DNA from: Nocardioides cavernae
GTDB lineage: Bacteria; Actinomycetota; Actinomycetes; Propionibacteriales; Nocardioidaceae
NCBI RefSeq assembly: GCF_013410035.1
Contig: NZ_JACCBW010000001.1
Location: forward strand, 1,302,001-1,366,000
DNA length: 64,000 bases
Reading direction: 5' to 3'
This document shows, in pieces, positions 16,880-29,645 of the stretch (position 1 is its first letter; each line of letters begins with the position of its first letter). A model generated the notes under the pieces. It made no database searches, was not told the origin of the DNA, and saw only the letters and a list, made by a program, of their open reading frames with translations. The position numbers were made by a program, and so were the translations under genes.

Positions 16880-16889
16880 GCCACCGGCG

Positions 16890-18305
16890 TCAGCCCAGGG
16901 CGGCCACGATCTCGTTGACCTTGTCCTTGGCGTCGCCGAAGAGCATCTGGGTGTTGTCCTTGAAGAACAGCGGGTTCTGCACGCCGGCGTAGCCGGTGGC
17001 CATCGAGCGCTTGAAGACGATCACGTCCCGGGCGTTCCACACCTCGAGCACCGGCATGCCTGCGATCGGCGAGCCCGGCTCCTCGAGCGCGGCCGGGTTG
17101 ACGGTGTCGTTGGCGCCGATGACCAGGACGACGTCGGTGTCGGGGAGGTCGTCGTTGATCTCGTCCATCTCGAGCACGATGTCGTAGGGCACCTTGGCCT
17201 CCGCGAGCAGGACGTTCATGTGCCCAGGAAGGCGGCCGGCGACGGGGTGGATCCCGAAGCGGACGTCGACCCCCTTCTCGCGCAGCCGCTTGGTCATCTC
17301 CGCCACGGGGTACTGCGCCTGGGCGACCGCCATGCCGTAGCCCGGGGTGATGACGACCGACGACGCACCCGCGAGCAGCTCGGCCACCTCTGCCGCCTGG
17401 ATCTCGCGGTGCTCGCCGTAGTCACGCGCCTCGCCGGAGACGGTGCCGTCGGAGCCGAAGCCGCCGGCGATGACGCTCACGAAGGAGCGGTTCATCGCCC
17501 GGCACATGATGTAGCTGAGGATCGCACCGGAGGAGCCGACGAGCGCGCCGGTGATGATGAGCAGGTCGTTGCCGAGCATGAAGCCGGCGGCGGCCGCCGC
17601 CCAGCCGGAGTAGCTGTTGAGCATCGACACGACGACCGGCATGTCGCCGCCGCCGATCGCGGCGACGAGGTGGAAGCCGAGGACCAGCGCGAGCACGGTC
17701 ATGATCGCCAGCGGAGCGAGGGCGACCCACCCGTCGACGTTGGCGAACCACACCAGGAGCACCACCGACCCGATGAGGATCGCGAGGTTGAGCAGGTGCC
17801 GGCCCGGCAGCGTCAGCGGGGCGGACTTCATCTTCGCGCTGAGCTTGAGGTTGGCCACGACCGAGCCGGTGAACGTGACGGCGCCGATGAAGACGCCGAT
17901 GAAGACCTCCGCGTCGTGGACCGCGTCACCGCCGTGGCCGAGGCGGGCCGTCTCGATCCAGGTGTTGTAGCCGACGAGGACCGCGGCGAGGCCGACGAAG
18001 CTGTGCATCATCGCGATCAGCTCGGGCATGCCGGTCATCTCGACCCCGCGGGCCAGCCGGATGCCGATGACCGCTCCCACGGTGCCTGCGACGAGGATGA
18101 TCCCCACGCCCACCCAGCCGGCGGTGCTGTCGTACTCGGTGACGCGGTCCAGCACCAGCAGGAGCGTCGCGACGAGCGCGAGGCCCATGCCGGCCATGCC
18201 GAACTGGTTGCCCCGCCGAGCCGTCTCGTGCTTGCTGAGCCCGGCCAGCGCGAGGATGAAGAGGAGCGCCGCGAGGATGTAGGCGCCCGTGACGAACGAA
18301 ACCAT
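16890..18305 (-). CDS. pntB: NAD(P) transhydrogenase subunit beta PntB
   Basis: A 471-residue membrane subunit of proton-translocating transhydrogenase, which reduces NADP with NADH using the proton gradient. About nine hydrophobic segments cover residues 1-265. The NADP-binding domain follows, with [34 protein letters not shown] and [15 protein letters not shown] 18305 was preferred; an in-frame GTG four codons upstream is possible. It lies 17 bases downstream of pntA in the same operon. Confidence 0.95.
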   Translation of the reverse strand: MVSFVTGAYILAALLFILALAGLSKHETARRGNQFGMAGMGLALVATLLLVLDRVTEYDSTAGWVGVGIILVAGTVGAVIGIRLARGVEMTGMPELIAMMHSFVGLAAVLVGYNTWIETARLGHGGDAVHDAEVFIGVFIGAVTFTGSVVANLKLSAKMKSAPLTLPGRHLLNLAILIGSVVLLVWFANVDGWVALAPLAIMTVLALVLGFHLVAAIGGGDMPVVVSMLNSYSGWAAAAAGFMLGNDLLIITGALVGSSGAILSYIMCRAMNRSFVSVIAGGFGSDGTVSGEARDYGEHREIQAAEVAELLAGASSVVITPGYGMAVAQAQYPVAEMTKRLREKGVDVRFGIHPVAGRLPGHMNVLLAEAKVPYDIVLEMDEINDDLPDTDVVLVIGANDTVNPAALEEPGSPIAGMPVLEVWNARDVIVFKRSMATGYAGVQNPLFFKDNTQMLFGDAKDKVNEIVAALG

Positions 18306-18322
18306 GCTCGAGTCCACCCGGC

Positions 18323-19867
18323 TCAGCCCTTCTGGAACATGTTGAGCATCCGCCGGGTGACCATGAAGCCACCGAAGACGTTGATGCTGGCGAGCAGGAC
18401 GGCGATCCCGGCGAGGACCTGGATGGCGGGCTGGTCGATCGGCGCCTGCAGGATCGCGCCGACCACGATGATCCCGCTGATGGCGTTGGTGACGCTCATG
18501 AGCGGGGTGTGCAGCGCGTGGTGCACGTTGCCGATGACGTAGAAGCCGATGACGACCGCGAGCACGAAGACCGTCAGGCTCGGCAGGAAGTACGCCGGCG
18601 CGGCCGTGGCGAGCGCGAGGAAGACCACCGCGGCCAGCCCGGCGGCGTACAGCCGGCGGCGGGGGTCCGGCGGCGCCTTCTCGACGGCGGCCGGCGCGGG
18701 TGCGGCGGCGGGGGACGCCCCCGATGAGGCGGAGACCTGCACGGGCGGCGGCGGCCACATCGTCTCGGCGCCCGTGTCGTTGGCCAGCGTGACCGTGATG
18801 CCGCGCTGGACCACGTCGTCGAGGTCGAGCGTGAGGACGCCGTTCTTGTGCGGGGTGAGGAGCTTGAGCAGGTTGACGACGTTGGTGCCGTAGAGCTGGC
18901 TGGTCTGGGCGGCCAGGCGTCCGGCGAGGTCGGTGTAGCCGAGGACCGTGACGCCGTTGGCGGTGACGACGCGCTCGTCCTTCACCGTCGCGGCGACGTT
19001 GCCGCCGTTGGCCGCGGCCATGTCGACGACGACCGAGCCGGGGCGCATCGCGGCGACCGTCTCGGCGCTCACGAGCTGCGGCGCGGGCCGGCCGGGGATC
19101 AGCGCGGTGGTGATGACGATGTCGGCGGCGCGCGCCTCCTCGTCGTACATCGCGGCGGTCGCGGCCTCCTGCTCGGCTGTCATCTCCTTGGCGTAGCCGT
19201 CGGAGGAGACCTCCTGCTCCATCTCGACCGTGACGAACTGCGCGCCCATGGACTCGACCTGCTCGGCCACCTCGGGGCGTACGTCGAAGGCGCGCACGAC
19301 CGCACCGAGCGAGCCGGCCGCACCGATGGCGGCCAGGCCGGCGACACCCGCACCCACGACGAACACGCGGGCGGGCGGCACCTTGCCGGCCGCGGTGACC
19401 TGGCCGGTGAAGAGCCGGCCGAACTCGTGGGCGGCCTCGATCACGGCGCGGTAGCCGGCGACGTTGGCCATCGACGACAGCACGTCCATCGACTGGGCTC
19501 GCGAGATTCGCGGCACGGCGTCCATCGCCAGACCGGTGACGCCCTGCGCCGCCAGTCGCTCGACCAGCTCGGGGCTCCGCGCCGGCGCCATCAGGCTGAT
19601 CACCGTCGCGCCCGGACGCAGCCGGGCGACCTCCGCATCGGTGGGCGCGTTGACCTTCACCACCACGTCGCTCGCCCAGACCTCGTCGGCGCCCACCACC
19701 GTGATCCCGGCGCCGGTGAAGGCGACGTCGGGCTGGTCGGCAGCCTCGCCCGCGCCCTGCTCGACGACCACGTCGTAGCCCAGCGCAGCGAGCTGGCCGG
19801 CCGTCTTCGCCGTGGCCGCGACGAGCGTCTCGCCGGGCCTGGACTCGCGGGGGATGCCGATGCGCAC
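18323..19867 (-). CDS. pntA: NAD(P) transhydrogenase subunit alpha PntA (fused AA+AB form)
   Basis: A 514-residue single-chain alpha subunit. The NAD-binding part opens [13 protein letters not shown], with [15 protein letters not shown] and [12 protein letters not shown]. After an Ala/Pro-rich linker (about 375-405) come about four membrane helices including the [16 protein letters not shown] segment. In many actinobacteria and alphaproteobacteria these halves are separate PntAA and PntAB; here they are fused as in E. coli. AGGAGG precedes the ATG. It is the first gene of the pntAB operon. Confidence 0.94.
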   Translation of the reverse strand: MRIGIPRESRPGETLVAATAKTAGQLAALGYDVVVEQGAGEAADQPDVAFTGAGITVVGADEVWASDVVVKVNAPTDAEVARLRPGATVISLMAPARSPELVERLAAQGVTGLAMDAVPRISRAQSMDVLSSMANVAGYRAVIEAAHEFGRLFTGQVTAAGKVPPARVFVVGAGVAGLAAIGAAGSLGAVVRAFDVRPEVAEQVESMGAQFVTVEMEQEVSSDGYAKEMTAEQEAATAAMYDEEARAADIVITTALIPGRPAPQLVSAETVAAMRPGSVVVDMAAANGGNVAATVKDERVVTANGVTVLGYTDLAGRLAAQTSQLYGTNVVNLLKLLTPHKNGVLTLDLDDVVQRGITVTLANDTGAETMWPPPPVQVSASSGASPAAAPAPAAVEKAPPDPRRRLYAAGLAAVVFLALATAAPAYFLPSLTVFVLAVVIGFYVIGNVHHALHTPLMSVTNAISGIIVVGAILQAPIDQPAIQVLAGIAVLLASINVFGGFMVTRRMLNMFQKG

Positions 19868-20008
19868 TGCTGCCTCCTGGTGGGGGCTCGGGTAGGTGGA
19901 CTGACCTGAGTGGCGTGCGGGCCGGGGTCAACGTACCGAACCCGGGACCCCTCCCACCGCCGTCCCATGTGGCGTGGACCACACGGCTGTACGCCGCTCC
20001 GTACGCCA

Positions 20009-20040
20009 CAGGGGGCCACGCCGTCCGGCGTGACCCCCTG
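20009..20040 (-). terminator. Strong hairpin terminator downstream of the GH106 gene
   Basis: Fourteen-base arms (20009-20022 and 20027-20040) flank a 4-base loop and pair completely in the minus-strand RNA with one G-U. The hairpin begins 33 bases after the GH106 stop. No U-tract follows. The rest of the 205-base gap to pntA (19868-20072) shows only the pntA ribosome binding site. Confidence 0.7.
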
Positions 20041-20072
20041 CTCTCAGCGGCTGACCGCTCTCGCGGTGACGA

Positions 20073-23777
<3,705 letters not shown>

Positions 23778-23864
23778 GTGGTGCTCCTTTGGCTGAGGCA
23801 GGGGGTTCGAGCGCGGCATCGCGACGCGATGACGTGCCCGATCCGATCGTGTGCGCCAGTGAGT

Positions 23865-23878
23865 CTGAATCGATTCAG
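23865..23878. promoter_or_regulatory. LacI-type operator CTGAATCGATTCAG upstream of GH106 gene
   Basis: A perfect 14-base palindrome with a central CG, the layout of LacI-family operators. It lies 88 bases upstream of the rhamnosidase ATG. Related palindromes occur at 38186 and 38258 next to the lacI-family gene. Confidence 0.6.
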
Positions 23879-23955
23879 TGGCCCGCCCCTTCACTGTGTC
23901 CGTCGTCACAGGCGGGGAGCAATGGGTACGGCCGGATCCGGACAGCACGAGAACG

Positions 23956-24029
23956 GATAGTCGGTATCAGCGGCGCCGATGCGGGTGGTTTCACTAGCCG
24001 TGGCCGCAGTCGCGCGAATAGTGGCTATC
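23956..24029. promoter_or_regulatory. Pair of ATAGT-type dyads, possible LysR sites
   Basis: ATAGTCGGTAT (23957-23967) and ATAGTGGCTAT (24018-24028) are 61 bases apart, close to six helical turns. They lie between the rhamnosidase gene and the lysR-type gene, where an autoregulating LysR protein would bind. The remainder of the 381-base gap (23778-24158) holds the palindrome at 23865 and the ribosome binding sites. Confidence 0.35.
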
Positions 24030-24158
24030 GACGTATCGCATGTGGGCGACGTGTTCCATCGGCGGACAGGCATTGATACGTTCCGCAACCACCGCCGATC
24101 CCCCGTCGGCTGCTCGGCGCGAGGTCGCGGAAGCGACACAGTCGACCCAGGAGGACTC

Positions 24159-25082
24159 GTGATCGACCATGCCCGGCTGCGGCGACTTGACCTGAACCTC
24201 GTGCACTCGCTCGACAGCTTGTTGCGTGAGAGGAACGTGTCGAGGGCTGCGGCGTCCGTTGGCGTCAGTCAACCAGTGATGAGTGCAGCGCTGGCACGGC
24301 TGCGCCGTCACTTCGACGACGAGCTCCTGGTCCGGCGCAACAACACCTACGAGCTGACCTCCTTGGCCAGACAGCTGCAACCCGCCGTCATCGACGCGCT
24401 GCGTGCCGTCGATCGCGTGATCGCTGCCAAGACGACCTTCGACCCTGACGTGGAGCACGAGTTCACGGTGGTGTGCGGTGAGGTGCTCGCCGCCATGCTC
24501 CTTCCACGACTGTGCCTCGCGATCCAGGAGGCAGCACCCGCGAGCAGGATGCGCGTCGTCGAGCCCGCCCAGCTGCGCAACGTCGACATCGCCGACCATC
24601 TGGCCGCGGGTGTCGACGGCGTGTTCCTTCCCCACGGCTGGCTGTCGGGGCTCGAGAGCGTCGACGTCCTCGAGGACCAGTGGGTGTTCGTCGTCGCCGC
24701 CGACGACCCGGCGGAGAGGCTCGATGTCGAGGACCTCAACGCCCGCCCATGGGTCGTGGCCCAGGTGGGCGAGCGCGACGTCGCACGAGGGATGCAGCAG
24801 ATCCTGTCAGCCGGCGTCCGACCCCGCACGGAGGTGATCGTGAGTGGGTCGATGAGCATGCCGTTCTTCTTGCGTGAGAGTCCCCGTGTGGCGGTCATGG
24901 GGCGGCGCCTCATCACCGAGATGGGACACCTCTACGGCATCAGGGAGATCCCGGGGCCGTGGGAGCTCGACACCCTGCGCACCGCGTTCTGGTGGCACCC
25001 GAGCAGACGAGACGACCCCACCCACGTCTGGTTGCGTCAGATGGTGAGCGGGCTGCTCGACACCGGCCTCGACGGCGGCTGA
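24159..25082 (+). CDS. LysR-family transcriptional regulator
   Basis: A 307-residue regulator. The N-terminal winged helix has LRRLDLNLVHSLDSLLRERN, then VSRAAASVGVSQPVMSAALARLRRHF. The rest is a periplasmic-binding-like effector domain (about residues 90-300). The motif set is closest to the NodD/LinR-type subgroup, which often controls catabolic or symbiotic genes. GTG 24159 follows AGGAGG, so the longer upstream frame is rejected. It is divergent from the rhamnosidase gene and convergent, two bases apart, with lutC. Controlling the rhamnosidase is inference. Confidence 0.87.
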   Translation: MIDHARLRRLDLNLVHSLDSLLRERNVSRAAASVGVSQPVMSAALARLRRHFDDELLVRRNNTYELTSLARQLQPAVIDALRAVDRVIAAKTTFDPDVEHEFTVVCGEVLAAMLLPRLCLAIQEAAPASRMRVVEPAQLRNVDIADHLAAGVDGVFLPHGWLSGLESVDVLEDQWVFVVAADDPAERLDVEDLNARPWVVAQVGERDVARGMQQILSAGVRPRTEVIVSGSMSMPFFLRESPRVAVMGRRLITEMGHLYGIREIPGPWELDTLRTAFWWHPSRRDDPTHVWLRQMVSGLLDTGLDGG

Positions 25083-25084
25083 CG

Positions 25085-25687
25085 TCAGCCGACGAGCACC
25101 ACGTGCAGGGTCCGTGGTCCGTGGACGCCCTCGACCCGGTCGAGCTCGATGTCGCTCGTCGCCGACGGCCCGCTGATCCAGGTGAGGGGGCGCGCCGGGT
25201 CGAGAAGGGCGATCGCGTCCGGCACGTCGGCGACCACCTGGGAGGCGTCGACGATGCAGACGTGGAGGTCGGGCACGAGGCTGATGGCGCGTCGGCCCTG
25301 GTCGGGCCGGTGGTCCAGGACGATGGTGCCGGTCTCGGCGATGCCGACCGCGGCGCGCGTGACCACGGCGTCGATGGCGTCGAGCTCGGCGGCGGAGTGG
25401 CCGCCTGTGGAGGGGTCGTCGACGACGGCGCCGGCCACGTCGAGCCCGAGGCCGGGAGGCACGACGGCTCGGGCCCCGTCCAGGGCGGCGGCCACGGTCG
25501 CCGCGAGGTCGTCGCTCGAGCAGCGGGTCACCACCGCGCGGTAGTCGGCGACCCGCTCGTCGAAGAGGTCGACCAGGTCGGCGTGGTCGCGGGGGCGTAC
25601 GCGAGGGGCCGTTGGCACCTCGACGGCGGGCGACACGCCGTCCAGGGCGGAGCGGACACGCCGCAGGATGTCGTCGCGGGCGTTCAT
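25085..25687 (-). CDS. lutC: LutC, LUD-domain lactate utilisation protein
   Basis: A 200-residue LUD-domain protein, the smallest component of the LutABC L-lactate oxidation complex. It opens NARDDILRRVRSAL and has the family segment GIAETGTIVLDH followed by SLVPDLHVCIV. Its start overlaps the lutB stop by four bases. In the rhamnose context the three Lut proteins would oxidise L-lactate, formed from lactaldehyde, to pyruvate. Confidence 0.88.
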   Translation of the reverse strand: MNARDDILRRVRSALDGVSPAVEVPTAPRVRPRDHADLVDLFDERVADYRAVVTRCSSDDLAATVAAALDGARAVVPPGLGLDVAGAVVDDPSTGGHSAAELDAIDAVVTRAAVGIAETGTIVLDHRPDQGRRAISLVPDLHVCIVDASQVVADVPDAIALLDPARPLTWISGPSATSDIELDRVEGVHGPRTLHVVLVG

Positions 25688-27183
25688 GATCGGCCCTCCT
25701 CTCCGTCAGCGCGGCCACCGTCGGTGCGGTCCCACCACTCGCGGAACGACTCCTCGGGCGGGGCGGGCAGGTCGCGTGCGCCGGTCCAGCCCGCGGCGGG
25801 CCCGGGCAGGCGACCGGCGGCCGCACGTCCACCGGGCAACGTGGTGCGGGAGAACCGTCCCAGGACGCGACCGGCCAGGCCGGACGCGCGCTCGGCGAGC
25901 CGCAGCCGACGCGAGTCGGAGAAGGTCCAGGCTGCGGCCCTCATCGCGACGGCCTCGGCCTTGGGCACCCGGTCGCTGCGGTGGGAGTCGACGACGGCCG
26001 CCCGCTGCTCGACCAGCACCGACGGGATGTCGATGCGGACCGGGCACACCTCGAAGCACGCGCCGCACAGGGAGGAGGCGTACGGCAGGGACGCGGTCTG
26101 CTCGTCCTCGACCCCGCGCAGCAGGGGGTTGAGGATCGCCCCGATCGGGCCCGGGTAGACCGAGCCGTAGGCGTGGCCGCCGACGCGCTCGTAGACCGGG
26201 CAGACGTTGAGGCAGGCCGAGCAACGGATGCAGCGCAGGGCCTGGCGGCCGACCTCGTCGGCCAGCGCCCGGGTGCGGCCGTTGTCGAGGAGCACGACGT
26301 GCACCTCCTGCGGGCCGTCGCCGGGCGTGACGCCGCTCCAGGTCGAGGTGTAGGGGTTCATCCGCTCGCCGGTGGACGAGCGCGGCAGCAGCCGCAGCAG
26401 CGGGTCGAGCTCGGACCAGGTGGCCACGACCTTCTCGATGCCGACCACGCTCACCAGCACGTCGGGCAGGGTCAGGCACATCCGGCCGTTGCCCTCGGAC
26501 TCGACCACCACCAGGGTCCCGGTGTCGGCGACGGCGAAGTTGGCGCCGCTCACGGCCACCTTGGCGCGCAGGAACTTCTCCCGCATGTGCTCGCGCGCCG
26601 CCCCCGCCAGCGCGGCCGGGTCGTCGCTGAGGTCGTCCGGGGCGGGGCGGCCGACCGCTGCCATCCGGCGACGGAAGATCTCGCGGATCTCGGCGCGGTT
26701 GCGGTGGATGGCGGGCACTAGGATGTGCGAGGGCAGGTCGTCGCCGAGCTGGACGATGAGCTCGGCGAGGTCGGTCTCCCAGGCCGCGATGCCCTCGCGC
26801 TCGAGGTGGTCGTTGAGCCCGATCTCGAGGGTCGCCATCGACTTCACCTTCACGACCTCGTCGACGTCGTGGGACTTCGCGACCCGCGCCACGATCGCGC
26901 ACGCCTCCTCGGCGTCGCGCGCCCAGTGCACGGTCGCACCGGCACGCGTCAGCGACTCCTCGAGGGTCTCGAGGTGGGTGGCGAGGTCGCGCAGCGCGGC
27001 CTCCTTGACCCCCGCCCCGGCGAGCCGGAGCTCCTCCCACTCCTCCACCTCGCCGACGACCTGCGCGCGCTTGTCGCGGATCGTGCGGGTGGCGTGGGCG
27101 AGGTTGCGGCGCAGCTGCGTGTCGCCCAGCGCCTCGCGCGCCGCGGACGGGAAGGCCGGCATGCCGACGAAGGTGCCGCTCAC
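25684..27183 (-). CDS. lutB: LutB, iron-sulfur LUD-domain lactate oxidation protein
   Basis: A 499-residue protein with an N-terminal LUD domain (GANFAVADTGTLVVVESEGN) and a ferredoxin-like region with two [4Fe-4S] motifs. The first is C318-IR-C321-SA-C324-LNV-C328 and the second is CGACFEVCPV about 50 residues later. The C-terminal tail ends with WREWWDR-like residues typical of LutB. It is coupled to lutA upstream and lutC downstream by ATGA-type overlaps. Confidence 0.92.
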   Translation of the reverse strand: MSGTFVGMPAFPSAAREALGDTQLRRNLAHATRTIRDKRAQVVGEVEEWEELRLAGAGVKEAALRDLATHLETLEESLTRAGATVHWARDAEEACAIVARVAKSHDVDEVVKVKSMATLEIGLNDHLEREGIAAWETDLAELIVQLGDDLPSHILVPAIHRNRAEIREIFRRRMAAVGRPAPDDLSDDPAALAGAAREHMREKFLRAKVAVSGANFAVADTGTLVVVESEGNGRMCLTLPDVLVSVVGIEKVVATWSELDPLLRLLPRSSTGERMNPYTSTWSGVTPGDGPQEVHVVLLDNGRTRALADEVGRQALRCIRCSACLNVCPVYERVGGHAYGSVYPGPIGAILNPLLRGVEDEQTASLPYASSLCGACFEVCPVRIDIPSVLVEQRAAVVDSHRSDRVPKAEAVAMRAAAWTFSDSRRLRLAERASGLAGRVLGRFSRTTLPGGRAAAGRLPGPAAGWTGARDLPAPPEESFREWWDRTDGGRADGEEGRS

Positions 27184-27965
27184 GAGATGTCTCCTGCCCG
27201 CTCGCCGACGACGGGGCCGTCGGACTCGCCCTCGGTCTCATCGGTGCTGGCGAGGATCTCGGCCAGGTGCATGACGCGGACGCCCGCCCGCTGGCGCGAG
27301 AGGACTCCGCCGATGTGCATGAGGCACGAGTTGTCCCCGGCAACGAGCACCTCGGCGCCGGTGTCGCGCACGTGGCGGGCCTTGTCGGCGCCCATCGCGA
27401 TGGACGTGTCGGCGTTCTTGAGGGCGAAGGTGCCGCCGAAGCCGCAGCACTCCTCGGCCTGCGGGAGGTCGACGAGCTGGATGCCGCGGACCTCCTCGAG
27501 CAGCCGTCGCGGGCGGTCGCCGACGCCGAGCATCCGCAGGCTGTGGCAGGTCGGGTGGTAGGTGACCCGGTGCGGGAAGTACGCCCCCACGTCGGTCACG
27601 CCGAGCACGTCGACGATGAGCTCGGTGAACTCGTACGTCCGGGGCGCGGTCCGCGCGACCGCGTCGGCGAGCGCCGGGTCGCCCGAGCGCTCGGCGACCA
27701 GCGCGTGCTGGTGCCGCACCGAGCCGGCGCACGAGCCCGACGGCGTCACGATGGCGTCGTATCCGGCGAACGCGTCGACGAAGTTGCGCACCACCGGCAC
27801 CGCCTCGTCGAGGTAGCCCGTGTTGACCATCGGCTGCGCACAGCACGTCTGCGCCCGGGGGAAGTCGACCTCGACGCCGAGTCGGCGCAGCAGGCGCACC
27901 ACCGCCTTCCCCGTGTCGGGGAACATCGCGTCGTTGACGCACGTGACCTGCAGGGCGACCCTCAC
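27180..27965 (-). CDS. lutA: LutA, cysteine-rich (CCG-domain) lactate oxidation protein
   Basis: A 261-residue protein with two CCG domains like those of GlpC and heterodisulfide reductase. The N-terminal half has QTCCAQPMVNTGY and the C-terminal half has EECCGFGGTFALKN, preceded by YHPTCHSLR. These cysteines bind iron-sulfur clusters. It begins with GTG after a GAGGAAGGGG ribosome binding site and is first of lutA-lutB-lutC. Confidence 0.92.
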   Translation of the reverse strand: MRVALQVTCVNDAMFPDTGKAVVRLLRRLGVEVDFPRAQTCCAQPMVNTGYLDEAVPVVRNFVDAFAGYDAIVTPSGSCAGSVRHQHALVAERSGDPALADAVARTAPRTYEFTELIVDVLGVTDVGAYFPHRVTYHPTCHSLRMLGVGDRPRRLLEEVRGIQLVDLPQAEECCGFGGTFALKNADTSIAMGADKARHVRDTGAEVLVAGDNSCLMHIGGVLSRQRAGVRVMHLAEILASTDETEGESDGPVVGERAGDIS

Positions 27966-28010
27966 GCCGTTGCCCCTTCCTCGTAGCTCTCGGTGTCGTG
28001 CCAGTGTGTG

Positions 28011-28220
28011 TCAGAGGTGACCGTTGCGCACCGCCCAGACGATCGCCTCGATCGTGGTCTCGCAACCCAACGTGTCACAGGCGCTGCGCGTCTTGCGACG
28101 CACGGTGCGCTCGGAGATGCCCAGCTTGCGCGCGACCAGGTCGATCGTGTCGCCGTCGGCCATCAGGCGCAGGACGGCGAGCTCGTCCGGGGACAGGACG
28201 GGCTCGTGCACGGCGTTCAT
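28011..28220 (-). CDS. Stand-alone LuxR/GerE-type HTH protein, 69 aa
   Basis: A 69-residue protein consisting of one LuxR-type DNA-binding domain: LSPDELAVLRLMADGDT, IDLVARKLGISERTVRRK, and a closing helix. It has no receiver, GAF or other sensory domain. It begins six bases after rhaB and ends 45 bases before lutA, inside the run of minus-strand catabolic genes. It may be a DNA-binding regulator of the cluster like GerE, or a remnant of a larger regulator. Confidence 0.75.
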   Translation of the reverse strand: MNAVHEPVLSPDELAVLRLMADGDTIDLVARKLGISERTVRRKTRSACDTLGCETTIEAIVWAVRNGHL

Positions 28221-28226
28221 CTGCGG

Positions 28227-29645
28227 TCACCGCGTGGGCTCGTGCCGACGGAGGTCGTGGGTGTCGCGGACGAGCGCCCGCAGCGCGCCGAGCCCGCCGG
28301 TGACGGCACCTGCGCTGCGTCCCTGGACCAGCACGTTGCCGAGCGCGGTCGCCTCCACCGGACCCGCGACGACCGGCAGTCCCGTGCGGTCGGCGACGAG
28401 CTGGCACAGGAGCGTGTTCTGGCTGCCGCCCCCGACCACGTGGACGACCTCGACCAGCCGGCCCGACAGCCGGGTCGCGGTGGCCAGCGCGCGGGCGTAC
28501 GCCGCCGCGAGCGACTCCAGGATGCAGCGCACCGTCGACGCAGGGTCGGTGGGCGCGGGGACGTCGTGCTCCTCGCACCACGCGGCGATCCGCGCGGGCA
28601 TGTCGCCGGGCGGGACGAACCGGGGGTCCTGCACGTCGACCACCGGGACGGACCCCGCGGGCACGTCGGCGGCCGCGGCGAGCAGGGCCGTGAGGTCGTC
28701 GCGACCCCAGGTGCGCAGCGTCTCGCTGAGCAGCCAGGTGCCCATCACGTTCGTGAGGTACCGGACGGTGCCGTCGACGCCGCCCTCGTTGGTGAAGTTG
28801 GCCAGCCGGCTCTCCTCGGTGAGGACCGGCGCGTCGAGCTCCAGCCCGACGAGGCCCCACGTGCCGAGCGAGACGTACGCCGACTCGGCGCGCTCGAACG
28901 GCACCCCGACGACGGCCGAGGCGGTGTCGTGCGAGCCGACGGCCACCACCGGGAGGCCCGGGGCACCGACCGCCTCGCCGACCCCGGGCAGCACCGCACC
29001 CAACGGGTCCCCGGGGTCGACGAGGTCGGTGAACAGGGAGCGCGCGAACCCGAGGCGGTCGATGAGGTCGCCGTCCCAGGATCCCGTGCGCACGTCGAGG
29101 AGGCCGGTGGTCGAGGCGTTGGTGCGCTCCGTGCGCGCCTCACCGGTGAGCCAGTACGCCAGCAGGTCCGGCACGAGGAGCAGCCGGTCCGCGTCGCGGT
29201 GCCAGTCGTCCGCGGCGAGCTGGAACACCGTGTTGAACGGCAGGAACTGCAGGCCGTTGCGGGCGTAGAGGTCGGCGGCCGGGACCGCCGCGTGCACGGC
29301 CGCGGGCCCGGCCCCGCCGCGGCGCTCGTCGCGGTAGTGGAAGGGCTGCCCGAGCAGCCGGCCGTCGCGCAGGAGGCCGTAGTCGACGGCCCAGCTGTCG
29401 ATGCCGACGCTGGCGAGCCGGCCGGCGGGGGTGTCCGCGGCGAGACGTACGGCGGCCGCGAGGCCGGCGATCGCCTGGCGGTAGAGCTCGAGCAGGTTCC
29501 AGTGCAGCCCGTCGGGGGTGCGGACCGGCTCGTTGCCGAACCGTGCCGCAGCGGTCAGCCGCAGCACGCCGCTCCCGACCTCGCCGAGCATCACCCGACC
29601 GCTCGACGCCCCGAGGTCGACCGCGGCGACGCTGACGGCGGCCAC
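28227..29645 (-). CDS. rhaB: L-rhamnulokinase
   Basis: A 472-residue FGGY-family kinase that phosphorylates L-rhamnulose at O1. It opens VAAVDLGASSGRVMLGEV, the phosphate-binding loop of RhaB. GIDSWAVDYGLL, FHYRDERR, TNASTTGLLD, GSHDTASAV and VVGGGSQNTLLCQLVADRTG follow in the expected order. The GTG start shares one base with the stop of the aldolase/dehydrogenase gene (TAGTG). Length is normal for the family. Confidence 0.94.
   Translation of the reverse strand: MAAVSVAAVDLGASSGRVMLGEVGSGVLRLTAAARFGNEPVRTPDGLHWNLLELYRQAIAGLAAAVRLAADTPAGRLASVGIDSWAVDYGLLRDGRLLGQPFHYRDERRGGAGPAAVHAAVPAADLYARNGLQFLPFNTVFQLAADDWHRDADRLLLVPDLLAYWLTGEARTERTNASTTGLLDVRTGSWDGDLIDRLGFARSLFTDLVDPGDPLGAVLPGVGEAVGAPGLPVVAVGSHDTASAVVGVPFERAESAYVSLGTWGLVGLELDAPVLTEESRLANFTNEGGVDGTVRYLTNVMGTWLLSETLRTWGRDDLTALLAAAADVPAGSVPVVDVQDPRFVPPGDMPARIAAWCEEHDVPAPTDPASTVRCILESLAAAYARALATATRLSGRLVEVVHVVGGGSQNTLLCQLVADRTGLPVVAGPVEATALGNVLVQGRSAGAVTGGLGALRALVRDTHDLRRHEPTR

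Noticed and set aside
23932..23941. CCGGATCCGG palindrome as a regulatory site
   Set aside because: Short GC-rich palindromes are common by chance here and no second copy was seen in the locus.
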